A stretch of 64,000 nucleotides of DNA. It comes from VXNE01 sp965208745. GTDB lineage: Bacteria > Pseudomonadota > Gammaproteobacteria > Pseudomonadales > Azotimanducaceae. Each line of letters begins with the position of its first letter. The stretch's first letter is position 1. Shown one piece after another: positions 26,723 to 34,457 of this stretch. Below the pieces are notes generated by a model. It was not told where the DNA came from. It worked only from the letters and a program-made list of their open reading frames with translations, and did not search any database. A program made the position numbers and the translations under genes. Location: contig CBDBPN010000003.1 of NCBI GenBank assembly GCA_965208745.1, forward strand, positions 248,001-312,000. Direction: 5' to 3'.

Positions 26723-26969
26723 CGAGCAACCCTCCTGCCGGAATCCGGGCCGGTCGTTCAGGGAACTCACTCGGGCATCGCGTCCTGACCTGATTCCAGC
26801 GAGCGTTGGCATCGCCATTCGCATCAACGATGGCGCCTAACACCTCAAGCCCGGAAGCCCTGAGTTCGGCTTCGAGGAACCAGGCTTGACCGTTCGCTTC
26901 GATCAGGTACGGGATGACCCTCTTGTCCGTCCCACCTTCGACCAGCAGCTTCTTCGCTCGGACTGCCAC
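26722..26969 (-). pseudogene. Fragment of a DUF3226 (TOPRIM-like) gene
   Basis: Reading from GTG at 26969, about 65 residues resemble the start of DUF3226 proteins: VRAKKLLVEGGTDKRVIPYL, then ASGLEVLGAIVDANGDANAR and WNQVRTRC. The normal middle of the N-terminal region appears shortened, and similarity stops where the PHP pseudogene begins. The open frame runs on to 26124, but only as an antisense shadow. Full-length relatives often sit beside an AAA ATPase gene in defence-type pairs; no such partner remains here. Base composition is lower in GC than the flanks, consistent with acquired DNA. Confidence 0.6.
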
Positions 26970-27020
26970 GACGACTATCGAATCTCCAAGCGCTAATGGG
27001 ACAGCTGAAACGGGCGCCGA

Positions 27021-27662
27021 TCAAGGTCGTACCGACGCTTCCCTCCACTCCCGGCCCCGCGCCCAGCCAAGCGCGATCCCACGGTCGGCAGGCAGCAGTG
27101 CGAGCACGGTCCAGAGCTGTGCCAGGTCGTGCACCCGGATGGGGCCGACCGTCAGTAGCAGATCACCATCGCGCAAACCGGCGCGGTCGACCAGACCGCC
27201 CGCGACGATGGCGGTAGCCTCGAGCCCCACGGGCGTCTGCCGAAAGAGCGCGCCGAGGTCCAGACCCCACGCGGTGCCCGGCAGGGTGACCTCCCGCTCC
27301 AGGTAGAGCCGGAAGTCCGCGGCGATCTGCCGCCAGTGCGCTTCGAGGATGTCGCGCGGCAGCGCGTCGCCGAAGCCGGCCTGGCGGAGCGTGACGCGGG
27401 TGGGCCAACCGGCGGCGTTCGCCGGCTCGATCCGGACCGTGATCTCCGTCTCCGCGCATGGCATGTCGAGCTTGCGACATCGCAGGAGCTTCTGCGGCGC
27501 CGACTCGAGCACCTCCGCCGCGCAACCGGGCGCCCCGTCCATGGAGGGAAATCCCGGGATCCGGCACTCCTGCGCGAACGCGGGGCCGGGAAGCCGGCAA
27601 CGCCGCCATACCTCCGCGCGCGGGATTTCGAGGTGCGAGACGGATTCGAGACCGTCGTCCAT
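27021..27662 (-). CDS. SRPBCC-PDZ fusion protein
   Basis: This 213-residue cytoplasmic protein appears to join two folds. Residues 1-130 look like an SRPBCC/AHSA1 helix-grip domain: a leading SVSHLEIPRAEVWR strand, TEITVRIEPANAAGWPTRVT, and a closing helix DILEAHWRQIAADFRLYLE. Residues 131-213 look like a PDZ domain: TPVGLEATAIVAGGLVDRAG, then GDLLLTVG and the VHDLAQLWTVL helix. SRPBCC domains bind hydrophobic ligands and PDZ domains bind C-terminal tails. The fusion is unfamiliar to me and no reaction is assigned. It lies 4 bp downstream of the acyl-CoA dehydrogenase on the same strand. Confidence 0.65.
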   Translation of the reverse strand: MDDGLESVSHLEIPRAEVWRRCRLPGPAFAQECRIPGFPSMDGAPGCAAEVLESAPQKLLRCRKLDMPCAETEITVRIEPANAAGWPTRVTLRQAGFGDALPRDILEAHWRQIAADFRLYLEREVTLPGTAWGLDLGALFRQTPVGLEATAIVAGGLVDRAGLRDGDLLLTVGPIRVHDLAQLWTVLALLPADRGIALGWARGREWREASVRP

Positions 27663-27666
27663 TCGG

Positions 27667-28833
27667 TCAATAGGACCGCGGCAGTTCGAGTATGTGTTCG
27701 GTCACGTAGTTCAGGACCATCTCCTGCGAGATTGGCACGAGCCGCAGGACGCGGGCTTCCCGCCAGTACCGTTCGACGTGGAACTCCCGCGCGTAGCCGA
27801 AGCCGCCGTGGGTCTGCATCGCCTGGTCGGCCGCGGAGAACGCCGCGTCCGCGGCGAGCCATTTCGCCATGTTCGCCTCTGCCCCGCACGGCAGCCCCTG
27901 ATCGATGAGCCAGGAGGCCTTGCGGATCATCAGTTCGGCCGCGTCGAGCCGCATCTGCGCTTCCCCGAGGGGAAACGCCACTCCCTGGTTCATCCCGATG
28001 GGGCGCTTGAACACCACGCGTTCGCGGGCGTAGCCGGTCGCCCTGCGCATCGCCGCCCGCCCGATGCCAAGCGCCTCCGCCGCGACCAGGATGCGTTCGG
28101 CGTTCAGCCCGTCGAGCAGGTAGCGGAACCCCCTGCCCTCTTCGCCCACCCGGTCCGTGACGTGCACCGGCAGATCGTCGTAGACGACCTCGCAGGTCGC
28201 GACCGCGTTGCGGCCGGTCTTGTCGATGGGCGAAATGGTGACCTCCGGGCGCTGCAACTCGGCGAAGAGCAGCGTCATGCCCTCCGTCCGGCGCGCCACC
28301 CGGTCGGCCGGCGTGGTGCGCACCAGGAGCAGGACCCGCTCCGACTCCAGCGCCTTGCTCGTCCAGACCTTCCGCCCGCGGACGACGTAGTGGTCGCCGT
28401 CCCGGCGCGCCACGGTGGAGATCGACGTGGTGTCGGTCCCGGCCTCCGGTTCCGTCACCCCGAACGCCACGTGCAGGTCGCCGTTCGCGATGCGCGGCAG
28501 GTAACGTTGTTTCATCTCGTCGCTGCCGTGCTTCACCACCGGGTGCATGCCGAAGATCGACATGTGGATGCTGCTCGCGCCGTTCATGGCCGCTCCGCTC
28601 GCGGAGACTTCCTCCAGGATGATGGACGCCTCGGTGATGCCGCGTCCGCTGCCGCCGTACTCTTCCGGGATGGCGATGCCCATCCATCCCGCCTGCGCCA
28701 GGGCGTCGTAGAACGCCCAGGGAAAGCGGTGCTCCGTGTCGCATTTCGACCAGTAGTCGTCGGGGAAGTCCGCGCAGAGCTTGCGGATCGCGTCGCGAAT
28801 GAGCCGGTGTTCTTCGGTGGCCTCGAAGTCCAT
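27667..28833 (-). CDS. Acyl-CoA dehydrogenase
   Basis: This 388-residue FAD enzyme oxidises acyl-CoA thioesters at C2-C3. Visible family marks are MGIAIPEEYGGSGRGITEA near residue 55, FGVTEPEAGTDTTSIS (residues about 125-140), the KVWTSKA strand, ERVVFKRPIG, and the C-terminal MQTHGGFGYAREFHVERYW, which carries a plausible catalytic Glu. Chain-length preference is not evident. The ATG at 28833 gives the standard MDFEATEEHRLIRDAIRKL start. It is divergent from the enoyl-CoA hydratase across 127 bp, so two consecutive beta-oxidation steps share a promoter region. Confidence 0.9.
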   Translation of the reverse strand: MDFEATEEHRLIRDAIRKLCADFPDDYWSKCDTEHRFPWAFYDALAQAGWMGIAIPEEYGGSGRGITEASIILEEVSASGAAMNGASSIHMSIFGMHPVVKHGSDEMKQRYLPRIANGDLHVAFGVTEPEAGTDTTSISTVARRDGDHYVVRGRKVWTSKALESERVLLLVRTTPADRVARRTEGMTLLFAELQRPEVTISPIDKTGRNAVATCEVVYDDLPVHVTDRVGEEGRGFRYLLDGLNAERILVAAEALGIGRAAMRRATGYARERVVFKRPIGMNQGVAFPLGEAQMRLDAAELMIRKASWLIDQGLPCGAEANMAKWLAADAAFSAADQAMQTHGGFGYAREFHVERYWREARVLRLVPISQEMVLNYVTEHILELPRSY

Positions 28834-28960
28834 GAGTTTCCTGCGGTGGGCGAACCGCCGGACATTAGCAGAATCGGCGCGGGATGGCCCCGGGCGGGGA
28901 CGCCGGCCACTCCTGCGATACACTCCCCGGTTTCTCGAAGCGGCGGGAGCGCGTTCGGGC

Positions 28961-29761
28961 ATGGAGCTGACCCTGGCCACCGACAAGATGCGCGGCACGA
29001 TCGAAGACGGCGTCGGGTGGATGACGTTCAACAACCCGGCCCGCCAAAACGCGCTGTCGCTCGAGATGTGGCAGGGCATCGGCGACATCCTCGCGCGCTT
29101 CGAAGCCGACGACTCCGTGCGCCTGGTCGTCATGCGGGGCGCCGGCGGCAAGGCGTTCGTCTCGGGCGCCGACATCAGCGAGTTCGACAGCAAGCGCGCG
29201 AACGCCGAGCAGAAGGCCGAGTACGCGCGTATCTCGGCGCGGGGCGGCCGCGCCCTCGCCACCGTCTCGAAGCCCCTCATCGCGAAGATCGAGGGCTACT
29301 GTATCGGGGGCGGACTGGCCACGGCGCTGAACGCCGACATCCGCTTCGCGACTCCGGACTCCACCTTCGGCATCCCCGCCGCCCGGCTCGGGCTGGGCTA
29401 CGACTACGAGGGACTGGCCAAGCTGTCCCGGGTCGTGGGCCCCTCCAGGGCGCGGGACATCCTGCTCTCCGCACGGTTCCTGAACGCCGAGGAGGCGCTG
29501 CGCATCGGACTCGTGAACTTCGTCGTCGAGCGGGACGACATCCACGACGAGGTCATGAGCTACGCCCACCGCGTCGCCGCCAATGCGCCGCTCACCCTGC
29601 GGGCGGCAAAGGCCGCGGTGGATGCCTGGGAACGTGGCGGCCAACAGGATGACCTCGACGGCGTACGCCAACTCGTCAACGCCTGCTTCGACTCCGAGGA
29701 CTACAGGGAAGGCCGTCGCGCCTTCGCCGAGAAGCGCCCGCCACGGTTCGCCGGCCGTTAA
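28961..29761 (+). CDS. Enoyl-CoA hydratase/isomerase family protein
   Basis: This 266-residue crotonase-fold protein has the oxyanion-hole segments GKAFVSGADISEFD (about residues 64-77) and YCIGGGLATALNADIRFA (about 111-128). The position equivalent to hydratase Glu144 seems to be Ala (GGGLATAL), and the Glu164 region reads LGLGYDYEGLAKL. It may therefore be a crotonase relative with a different reaction (isomerase, hydrolase or decarboxylase) rather than a classical hydratase. The ATG at 28961 was chosen over an in-frame upstream start because it gives the usual N terminus. The CinA-like gene follows after 19 bp. Confidence 0.82.
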   Translation: MELTLATDKMRGTIEDGVGWMTFNNPARQNALSLEMWQGIGDILARFEADDSVRLVVMRGAGGKAFVSGADISEFDSKRANAEQKAEYARISARGGRALATVSKPLIAKIEGYCIGGGLATALNADIRFATPDSTFGIPAARLGLGYDYEGLAKLSRVVGPSRARDILLSARFLNAEEALRIGLVNFVVERDDIHDEVMSYAHRVAANAPLTLRAAKAAVDAWERGGQQDDLDGVRQLVNACFDSEDYREGRRAFAEKRPPRFAGR

Positions 29762-29780
29762 CGCAGGGGGACGTTCGACG

Positions 29781-30530
29781 ATGACCGAGCGAGTCGTCAC
29801 GGCCAGCGTCGTGATCATCGGCAACGAGATCCTCTCGGGTCGGACCCAGGACACCAACCTGGCGCACCTCGCGCTACAGCTCAACGAATGGGGCGTGCGG
29901 GTCCGCGAGGCGCGCGTGGTGCCCGACATCCTGGAGACGGTGGTGGCCGCGGTGAACGAGGCGCGCGCCGCGTTCGACTACGTGTTCACGACCGGCGGCA
30001 TCGGGCCGACCCACGACGACATCACGGTCGACTGCATCGCCGCCGCGTTCGACGTCCCGGTAGTCGTGAGCGCGGAGATTGCGGCGGTCATCCGCCGCCG
30101 CCCCGCCCCGGCCCATGTCATGGAGTCGCGCATGCGGATGGCCCGCATCCCCGAGGGCGCATCGCTCATCGCGAACCCCACCGGCGGTCCGCAGGGCTTC
30201 CGCGTGGACAACGTGTTCGTGATGGCGGGCATTCCCGCCGTGATGCAGGCGATGCTCTCCACCTTGGAGAACCACCTCGAAGGGGGATCGGTCGTGCGCT
30301 CCCGGTCGGTTACGGCGCACCTCGGGGAGAGCGAGATCGCGGACGGTCTCGAGGACATCCAGCGGCGCTATCCCCACATCGACCTCGGCAGCTACCCCTT
30401 CTATCGCGACAACGTCTACGGAACGACGCTCGTCATGCGCGGCGCCGACGAGCCGGCCCTCGAGGCCGTGCTGGCCGAGGTCAGGGGGATCATCGCAGCT
30501 CGCGGAGAGGTACCGCGCGACGAGGCCTGA
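29781..30530 (+). CDS. CinA N-terminal (molybdopterin-binding-like) domain protein
   Basis: This 249-residue protein matches the MoCF-like first domain of CinA: VVIIGNEILSGRTQDTNLAH at the start, VFTTGGIGPTHDDITVDCIA near residue 70, and FVMAGIPAVMQAML near residue 150. It lacks the C-terminal CinA amidase module (nicotinamide-nucleotide deamidase), so it is the single-domain form. In this group the domain has ADP-ribose pyrophosphatase or unassigned activity. A GGGGG lies upstream of the ATG at 29781. It is probably cotranscribed with the crotonase. Confidence 0.85.
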   Translation: MTERVVTASVVIIGNEILSGRTQDTNLAHLALQLNEWGVRVREARVVPDILETVVAAVNEARAAFDYVFTTGGIGPTHDDITVDCIAAAFDVPVVVSAEIAAVIRRRPAPAHVMESRMRMARIPEGASLIANPTGGPQGFRVDNVFVMAGIPAVMQAMLSTLENHLEGGSVVRSRSVTAHLGESEIADGLEDIQRRYPHIDLGSYPFYRDNVYGTTLVMRGADEPALEAVLAEVRGIIAARGEVPRDEA

Positions 30531-30623
30531 GACGTCGGCGGCGACCGTCCGGCGCCGGGCGCGCTTGCACGGGAAGGTCCGTTCGGCCATGGTGTCGCGC
30601 CGAATCACATCGGGAGAGCGGAA

Positions 30624-31340
30624 ATGGACGTACGGGGCAGGCGCGCGATCGTGCTGGGAGGGACCTCCGGAATCGGCCTGGCAGCGTCGCGGCAACTCCT
30701 CGACGGCGGCGCGGCCGTCACCGCTTGCAGCCGTTCGGACGCCAATGCCGAATCCGCCGCCGCGGTGCTGGGCGACGCCGCGTCCCTGCGGCAGGTCGAC
30801 GTCCTGGACCGGGACGGGCTCTCGGACCTGTTCCGGGAACTGGCGCCCTTCGACATCCTGGTGAACGCGGCGACCGGCGGCGAGCGCGCCAGCGGTCCCT
30901 TCCTTCAGATGGACCTCGACGGCTTCCAGGGCTCGTTCCGCAAGCTCTGGGGCTACACGAACTCCGTGCGGCTCGGCGCCGAGCACATGACCGAGGACGG
31001 CGCGATCGTGCTCGTCAGCGGGTTCCCCGCGCGCAAGTGCAACCCGGGCGCCATCGCGATCTCGACGGTCGGCAACGCGGTCGAGGGATTCGCGCGTGGG
31101 GTGGCACCGGAGCTGGCGCCGCGCCGCATCAACGTCGTCTCCCCCGGCGTCATCGATACGCCCATGTTTCCGGCGCAGGGCGACGCCCGGTCCGGATTCC
31201 TGACCAACGCGACGCGGAACCAGCCGATACCACGTGCCGGGAGCGCGGAAGAGGTCGCGTCCGCGATCCTCTTCGTGATCGGGAACGACTTCATGACGGG
31301 CGCCACGGTCGACGTGGACGGAGGGGCGCTGCTCCCGTAG
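30624..31340 (+). CDS. SDR-fold protein lacking the YxxxK catalytic pair
   Basis: This 238-residue short-chain dehydrogenase/reductase-fold protein keeps the cofactor motif GGTSGIG (residues 12-18), the NAATG loop near residue 81, Ser132 (VLVSGF) and the SPGVIDTPMF loop. Where classical SDRs have Tyr-x-x-x-Lys, alignment by eye gives Ile146-Ser-Thr-Val-Gly150 within PGAIAISTVGNAVEGFARG. Both catalytic residues therefore appear replaced. It may bind NAD(P) without classical reduction, or use a different mechanism. The ATG at 30624 has GGGAG upstream. It stands 93 bp after the CinA-like gene and converges with the coiled-coil gene. Confidence 0.8.
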   Translation: MDVRGRRAIVLGGTSGIGLAASRQLLDGGAAVTACSRSDANAESAAAVLGDAASLRQVDVLDRDGLSDLFRELAPFDILVNAATGGERASGPFLQMDLDGFQGSFRKLWGYTNSVRLGAEHMTEDGAIVLVSGFPARKCNPGAIAISTVGNAVEGFARGVAPELAPRRINVVSPGVIDTPMFPAQGDARSGFLTNATRNQPIPRAGSAEEVASAILFVIGNDFMTGATVDVDGGALLP

Positions 31341-31358
31341 TGCACGCGACGCGTAGCG

Positions 31359-31883
31359 TCAACCGGTTGCCGGCGTCTCCTGGAGCACATCGTCGCCACG
31401 CGGGGACTCGAGCTGCCGGACCCTCTCGGAGAGTTCCTCCAGCCGGCCCAGGATGAACGTCTGACCCGCCTCGAGGCGTGCTACCCGCTCGCCCAGGGCG
31501 GCGATGTCACGGCGCACGGCCTTGAACTCGCGCCGCATCTCCTCACGCACGGCCTTGAACTCGCGTTGCATCTCCTCACGCAACCCCGAAATCTCGGCGC
31601 GCACCTCCGCCCGCAACCCCGAGATCTCCGCACGGAACTCAGCGCGGAGTTCCGTCCGCAGATCGGCCTGGCCCTGGTACAGAAACCCCAAGGCGCCCAT
31701 GATGGCGACGAGCGCGAATCCCATGGCCCACTTGAGGATGCGCAGCTGCCCGAGGATGTCGCTCAGGACATCGTGCCCACCGGCCGGTGCGGACGCAGCC
31801 ACGACCGCCGCGATCTCCCCGCGAATCTCCGCGGCGAACCGTTCGAAGTCAGCCCGCGTAACGGGCGCCAGGGGCTCTTCCAT
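31359..31883 (-). CDS. Single-TM coiled-coil protein with 11-residue repeats
   Basis: This 174-residue protein has one membrane segment (LKWAMGFALVAIMGALGFLY, about residues 48-67). A long coiled coil follows, built of 11-residue units such as LRAEVRAEISG, LREEMQREFKA and VREEMRREFKA, then ERVARLEAGQ and ERVRQLES. Hendecad spacing suggests a right-handed or straight rod. The DNA repeats are nearly identical, so the array probably expands or contracts by slippage. The ATG at 31883 is preferred to a TTG four codons upstream. The function is unknown; similar short anchored rods occur near phage, toxin or membrane-scaffold genes. Confidence 0.7.
   Translation of the reverse strand: MEEPLAPVTRADFERFAAEIRGEIAAVVAASAPAGGHDVLSDILGQLRILKWAMGFALVAIMGALGFLYQGQADLRTELRAEFRAEISGLRAEVRAEISGLREEMQREFKAVREEMRREFKAVRRDIAALGERVARLEAGQTFILGRLEELSERVRQLESPRGDDVLQETPATG
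31515..31580. repeat. Two 33-bp direct repeats inside the coiled-coil gene
   Basis: Units at 31515-31547 and 31548-31580 differ by two bases (CGCC versus GTTG context) and each encode one 11-residue hendecad of the rod. A diverged pair continues after them, at about 31582-31640. Confidence 0.85.
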
Positions 31884-32046
31884 CACGGCTGCCAAGGTTA
31901 ATCTCCGCCACGCTCACCCGCAACAGGGTGGATGATTCGCCACTGTAGTGTGGTGGTGATCAACCCGCTATGGTCGATCTCTGCGACGTTCGCCCAGACA
32001 ATCGCTCGCCCGGACGTGCGACGACGGCGAGGAGCGCGGCCCCAAG

Positions 32047-32874
32047 TCATGCCCGGTCGTTGCCCAGAAGGTGCGCGACCACGCGTTCGATGTCGGGGTG
32101 GGCCGCGTCCTTCAGCGGACTCATGCGGCCAAAGACGTCGGCCGCCGCCTCGTGGAACCCGCCGGGCAGGCCTGCCGCGCCGAACGTTGCCGCGATCTCG
32201 CGCATCTCGCCCTCGAAACGCCAGGCCTTGGCGCTGGTCGAGACGGCTGTCGCCGCGCTGCGTTCCGGGAGTTCCGGCTGCGAGAGCGCCCACTCGGCGA
32301 GCAGTGCCTCCGTCACGCCCTCGCGTTCCGCCAGGGCCCGGATCGCGAGCAGCAGGGCCGAGGATCCCTTGGTGAACGCCGCGTAGCACATCTTGAGCGC
32401 AGAGGCGGAGCCCGACACGGGACGCGCATCGACGAGGGTCCCCGAGAACCAGTCGGCCACGTCCTCGGTGCCGGTGCCCGAAAGGTAGAGCCGCGTGACT
32501 CCCGGCCGCCGGGCCGGCGGCCCGACGATGCCGCCGTCCACGAACCCCGGCCCCACCACGTTGGCGATGCGTCTGGCGGTGTCCGGGGAGACGGCGTTGG
32601 CGTCGACGTACGTGCCCTGGAAGCCGGCCGCCATGACCGTCTCGGCGACCGCGACCGCCGCATGGGGCGGACAAACCGAGAGCACGTGGTCTACCTGCTC
32701 GAGCGCCTCCCGGAGCCTGTCGGCGGGCCTCAGGTCCGCATCCCGCGCGCGTTGCGCCGTCGCCTCGCTGCGTGCGTCGGCCACCCACCACACGTCGTGC
32801 CCGTTGCCGCGGAGCGCCGCCCCGAGCGAAGCGCCCATCGCGCCCGGATGCAGCAGCAGGATCCGTTCGCTCAC
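32047..32874 (-). CDS. DUF1932 NAD(P)-binding dehydrogenase
   Basis: This 275-residue protein has an N-terminal Rossmann domain (ERILLLHPGAMGASLGAAL, then VLSVCPPHAA and YVDANAVSPDTARRIA) of the 3-hydroxyisobutyrate/6-phosphogluconate dehydrogenase superfamily. A C-terminal helical DUF1932 domain follows (SALKMCYAAFTKGSSALLLA). It probably oxidises or reduces a small hydroxy or amino acid. The GTG at 32874 overlaps the M20 amidohydrolase stop by GTGA, so the two are cotranslated and probably act in one pathway. The 163 bp between this gene and the coiled-coil gene hold nothing I can identify. Confidence 0.8.
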   Translation of the reverse strand: MSERILLLHPGAMGASLGAALRGNGHDVWWVADARSEATAQRARDADLRPADRLREALEQVDHVLSVCPPHAAVAVAETVMAAGFQGTYVDANAVSPDTARRIANVVGPGFVDGGIVGPPARRPGVTRLYLSGTGTEDVADWFSGTLVDARPVSGSASALKMCYAAFTKGSSALLLAIRALAEREGVTEALLAEWALSQPELPERSAATAVSTSAKAWRFEGEMREIAATFGAAGLPGGFHEAAADVFGRMSPLKDAAHPDIERVVAHLLGNDRA

Positions 32875-34316
32875 TTCCGGTAGTCCAGCGGCGGGTCCCG
32901 GTCCCCCAACAGCGCCTCGTACACGAAGTCGTCTCCCTGGCGCCGTTCGAGTTCCTCCCGCGCGGCGGTCAGGAGTTCCGGGCCCTCGAACAGGTCCGCC
33001 GCCGTGGCTGCCAGCACCCTGGCCGCCAGCATCATGCCCTTGTGCCCGATGCTCATGCCCCCCGCGGCGACCGCCTGCCAACTGTGCGCCGGCGTCCCCG
33101 GCACCCACGTGGCCGTCCGGAAGCCTCCCGTCGGGACGTTCCAGCTCACGTCCCCCACATCCGTGGAACCCATGCCCTGCCTGAACTCGAACCGCTGAAT
33201 CTCGCCCTCCGAACCCAGCGCCAGCCTCGGCGAGAGCAGCGTGGTGCGAATCGCTTCCGCGAAGGCCTGCTCCTCGGCCGAGTACGCGACCCCGCCGAGG
33301 GCCCGAAGGTTGGCGTCGATCACTTCCGCAAGGGCGTCGTTGCGCAGCACCGGGTAGTTCCCGTGCATGACCTCGTACGACATACGCGTATCCGTGCCCA
33401 GGGCCGCCCCTTCCGCCGCGGCCACGACCCGTTCGAACAGGGCGACCGCGCGCTCCGGCCGCGGATGCCGCACGTAGTAGTACACCTCCGCGTACTCCGG
33501 GACGATGTTGGGCGCGTCGCCGCCGTCCGTGATGACGTAGTGGATGCGCGCGTCCGACGGTACGTGCTCGCGCATCAGGTTGACCATGTAGTTCATGGCC
33601 TCGACTCCGTCGAGCGCCGAGCGGCCCTTGTCCGGCGCCGCCGCCGCGTGCGCCGCGGCGCCTTCGAAGCTGAAGCGCCCCGACTTGTTCGCGGTGCTGC
33701 TCGACGGCGAGGCGTCGTTGCGGTCCGAGGGATGCCAGTGCAGCACCGCGTCGACATCCTCGAACAGGCCTTCCCGGGTCAGGTACACCTTGCCCGAACC
33801 GCCCTCCTCCGCCGGCGTCCCGTACAGCCGTACCGTTCCGTTACGGCCCTCGGCCTCGAGCCACCGCGCCACGGCCACGGCCGCCACGACGGACGCCGCT
33901 CCGAACAGGTGGTGGCCGCAGGCGTGGCCCGGCGCGTCGGCGATCACCGGCCGCCGTTCCGGCAGGGCCGCCTGCGACAGGCCCGGCAACGCATCGAACT
34001 CGGCCAGGATGCCGAGCGTCGGCCCGCCTTCGCCACGCGTGGCCACGAACGCGGTCGGGATCCCGGCGATGCCCCGGTCGACGGCGAAACCTTGCGCCGC
34101 CAGGTACTCGGAGAGACGCCGGGCGCTTCTCTCCTCCAGGTATCCGAGTTCGGCGAAGTCCCAGAGGTCGGACGCGAGCGCCACGGCGTCCGCCTCGTAA
34201 CGGGTTACTTCTTCCACCACCGCATCCAGCCCGTCATCGGACTGGGCGTGCACCGGTGCAAGCGCTACGCCCAGGGCCGCGCACACGCAGGATGCCATCC
34301 GTGCTCTTGCCGACAC
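32871..34316 (-). CDS. M20D amidohydrolase (AbgB-like) with signal peptide
   Basis: This 481-residue metallopeptidase-family amidohydrolase has an N-terminal export signal (CVCAALGVALAPVHAQ). The two-metal site is visible in DAPGHACGHHLFGA, YGTPAEEGGSGK (Glu-Glu) and the lid/dimer domain start AAHAAAAPDKGRSALDGVEA. These motifs fit the M20D group containing AbgB (p-aminobenzoyl-glutamate hydrolase) and aminoacylases. The GTG at 34316 has AGGAGG four to five bases upstream; an ATG at 34298 is the alternative. It is divergent from the GntR regulator and lies within reach of its probable operators. A periplasmic amide hydrolase is inferred. Confidence 0.85.
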   Translation of the reverse strand: MSARARMASCVCAALGVALAPVHAQSDDGLDAVVEEVTRYEADAVALASDLWDFAELGYLEERSARRLSEYLAAQGFAVDRGIAGIPTAFVATRGEGGPTLGILAEFDALPGLSQAALPERRPVIADAPGHACGHHLFGAASVVAAVAVARWLEAEGRNGTVRLYGTPAEEGGSGKVYLTREGLFEDVDAVLHWHPSDRNDASPSSSTANKSGRFSFEGAAAHAAAAPDKGRSALDGVEAMNYMVNLMREHVPSDARIHYVITDGGDAPNIVPEYAEVYYYVRHPRPERAVALFERVVAAAEGAALGTDTRMSYEVMHGNYPVLRNDALAEVIDANLRALGGVAYSAEEQAFAEAIRTTLLSPRLALGSEGEIQRFEFRQGMGSTDVGDVSWNVPTGGFRTATWVPGTPAHSWQAVAAGGMSIGHKGMMLAARVLAATAADLFEGPELLTAAREELERRQGDDFVYEALLGDRDPPLDYRK

Positions 34317-34386
34317 CGTGCCTCCTTCGTTCCACGCAAGCGCGAAGCGTGCGCACGGGCACTGCAAAAACGCAAGCACACCAGGG

Positions 34387-34414
34387 TTTACATGTCCGGC
34401 TACACGCCTATAAT
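34387..34414 (+). promoter_or_regulatory. Near-consensus sigma-70 promoter of the gntR-RND operon
   Basis: TTTACA (34387-34392) and a perfect TATAAT (34409-34414) are separated by 16 bp. Transcription would start about 34420-34423, inside the first operator palindrome, 35-40 bp before the gntR ATG. Confidence 0.7.
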
Positions 34415-34426
34415 TGGTCAGACCAA
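34414..34426. promoter_or_regulatory. GntR/FadR-type operator, site 1
   Basis: Perfect 13-bp palindrome TTGGTCAGACCAA. TTGGT-N3-ACCAA is the site type bound by PdhR/LldR/FadR-class GntR regulators. It overlaps the last base of the -10 box and the predicted start point, a repression geometry. Confidence 0.8.
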
Positions 34427-34427
34427 T

Positions 34428-34440
34428 TTGGTCCGACCAA
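34428..34440. promoter_or_regulatory. GntR/FadR-type operator, site 2
   Basis: Perfect 13-bp palindrome TTGGTCCGACCAA, centre-to-centre 14 bp from site 1. The tandem arrangement suggests two dimers binding adjacent, slightly rotated faces. Confidence 0.8.
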
Positions 34441-34457
34441 GCAGCGAACCCCCTCAC

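Noticed and set aside
26124..26969. The full 281-codon minus-strand frame as a DUF3226 gene
   Set aside because: Only about the first 65 residues resemble the family; the rest is antisense to the PHP pseudogene and reflects its tandem repeat.
31896..32046. Short frames between the coiled-coil and DUF1932 genes, possibly a small toxin
   Set aside because: Neither strand gives a recognisable PemK, PIN or RelE pattern, and there is no ribosome site; left as unassigned spacer.
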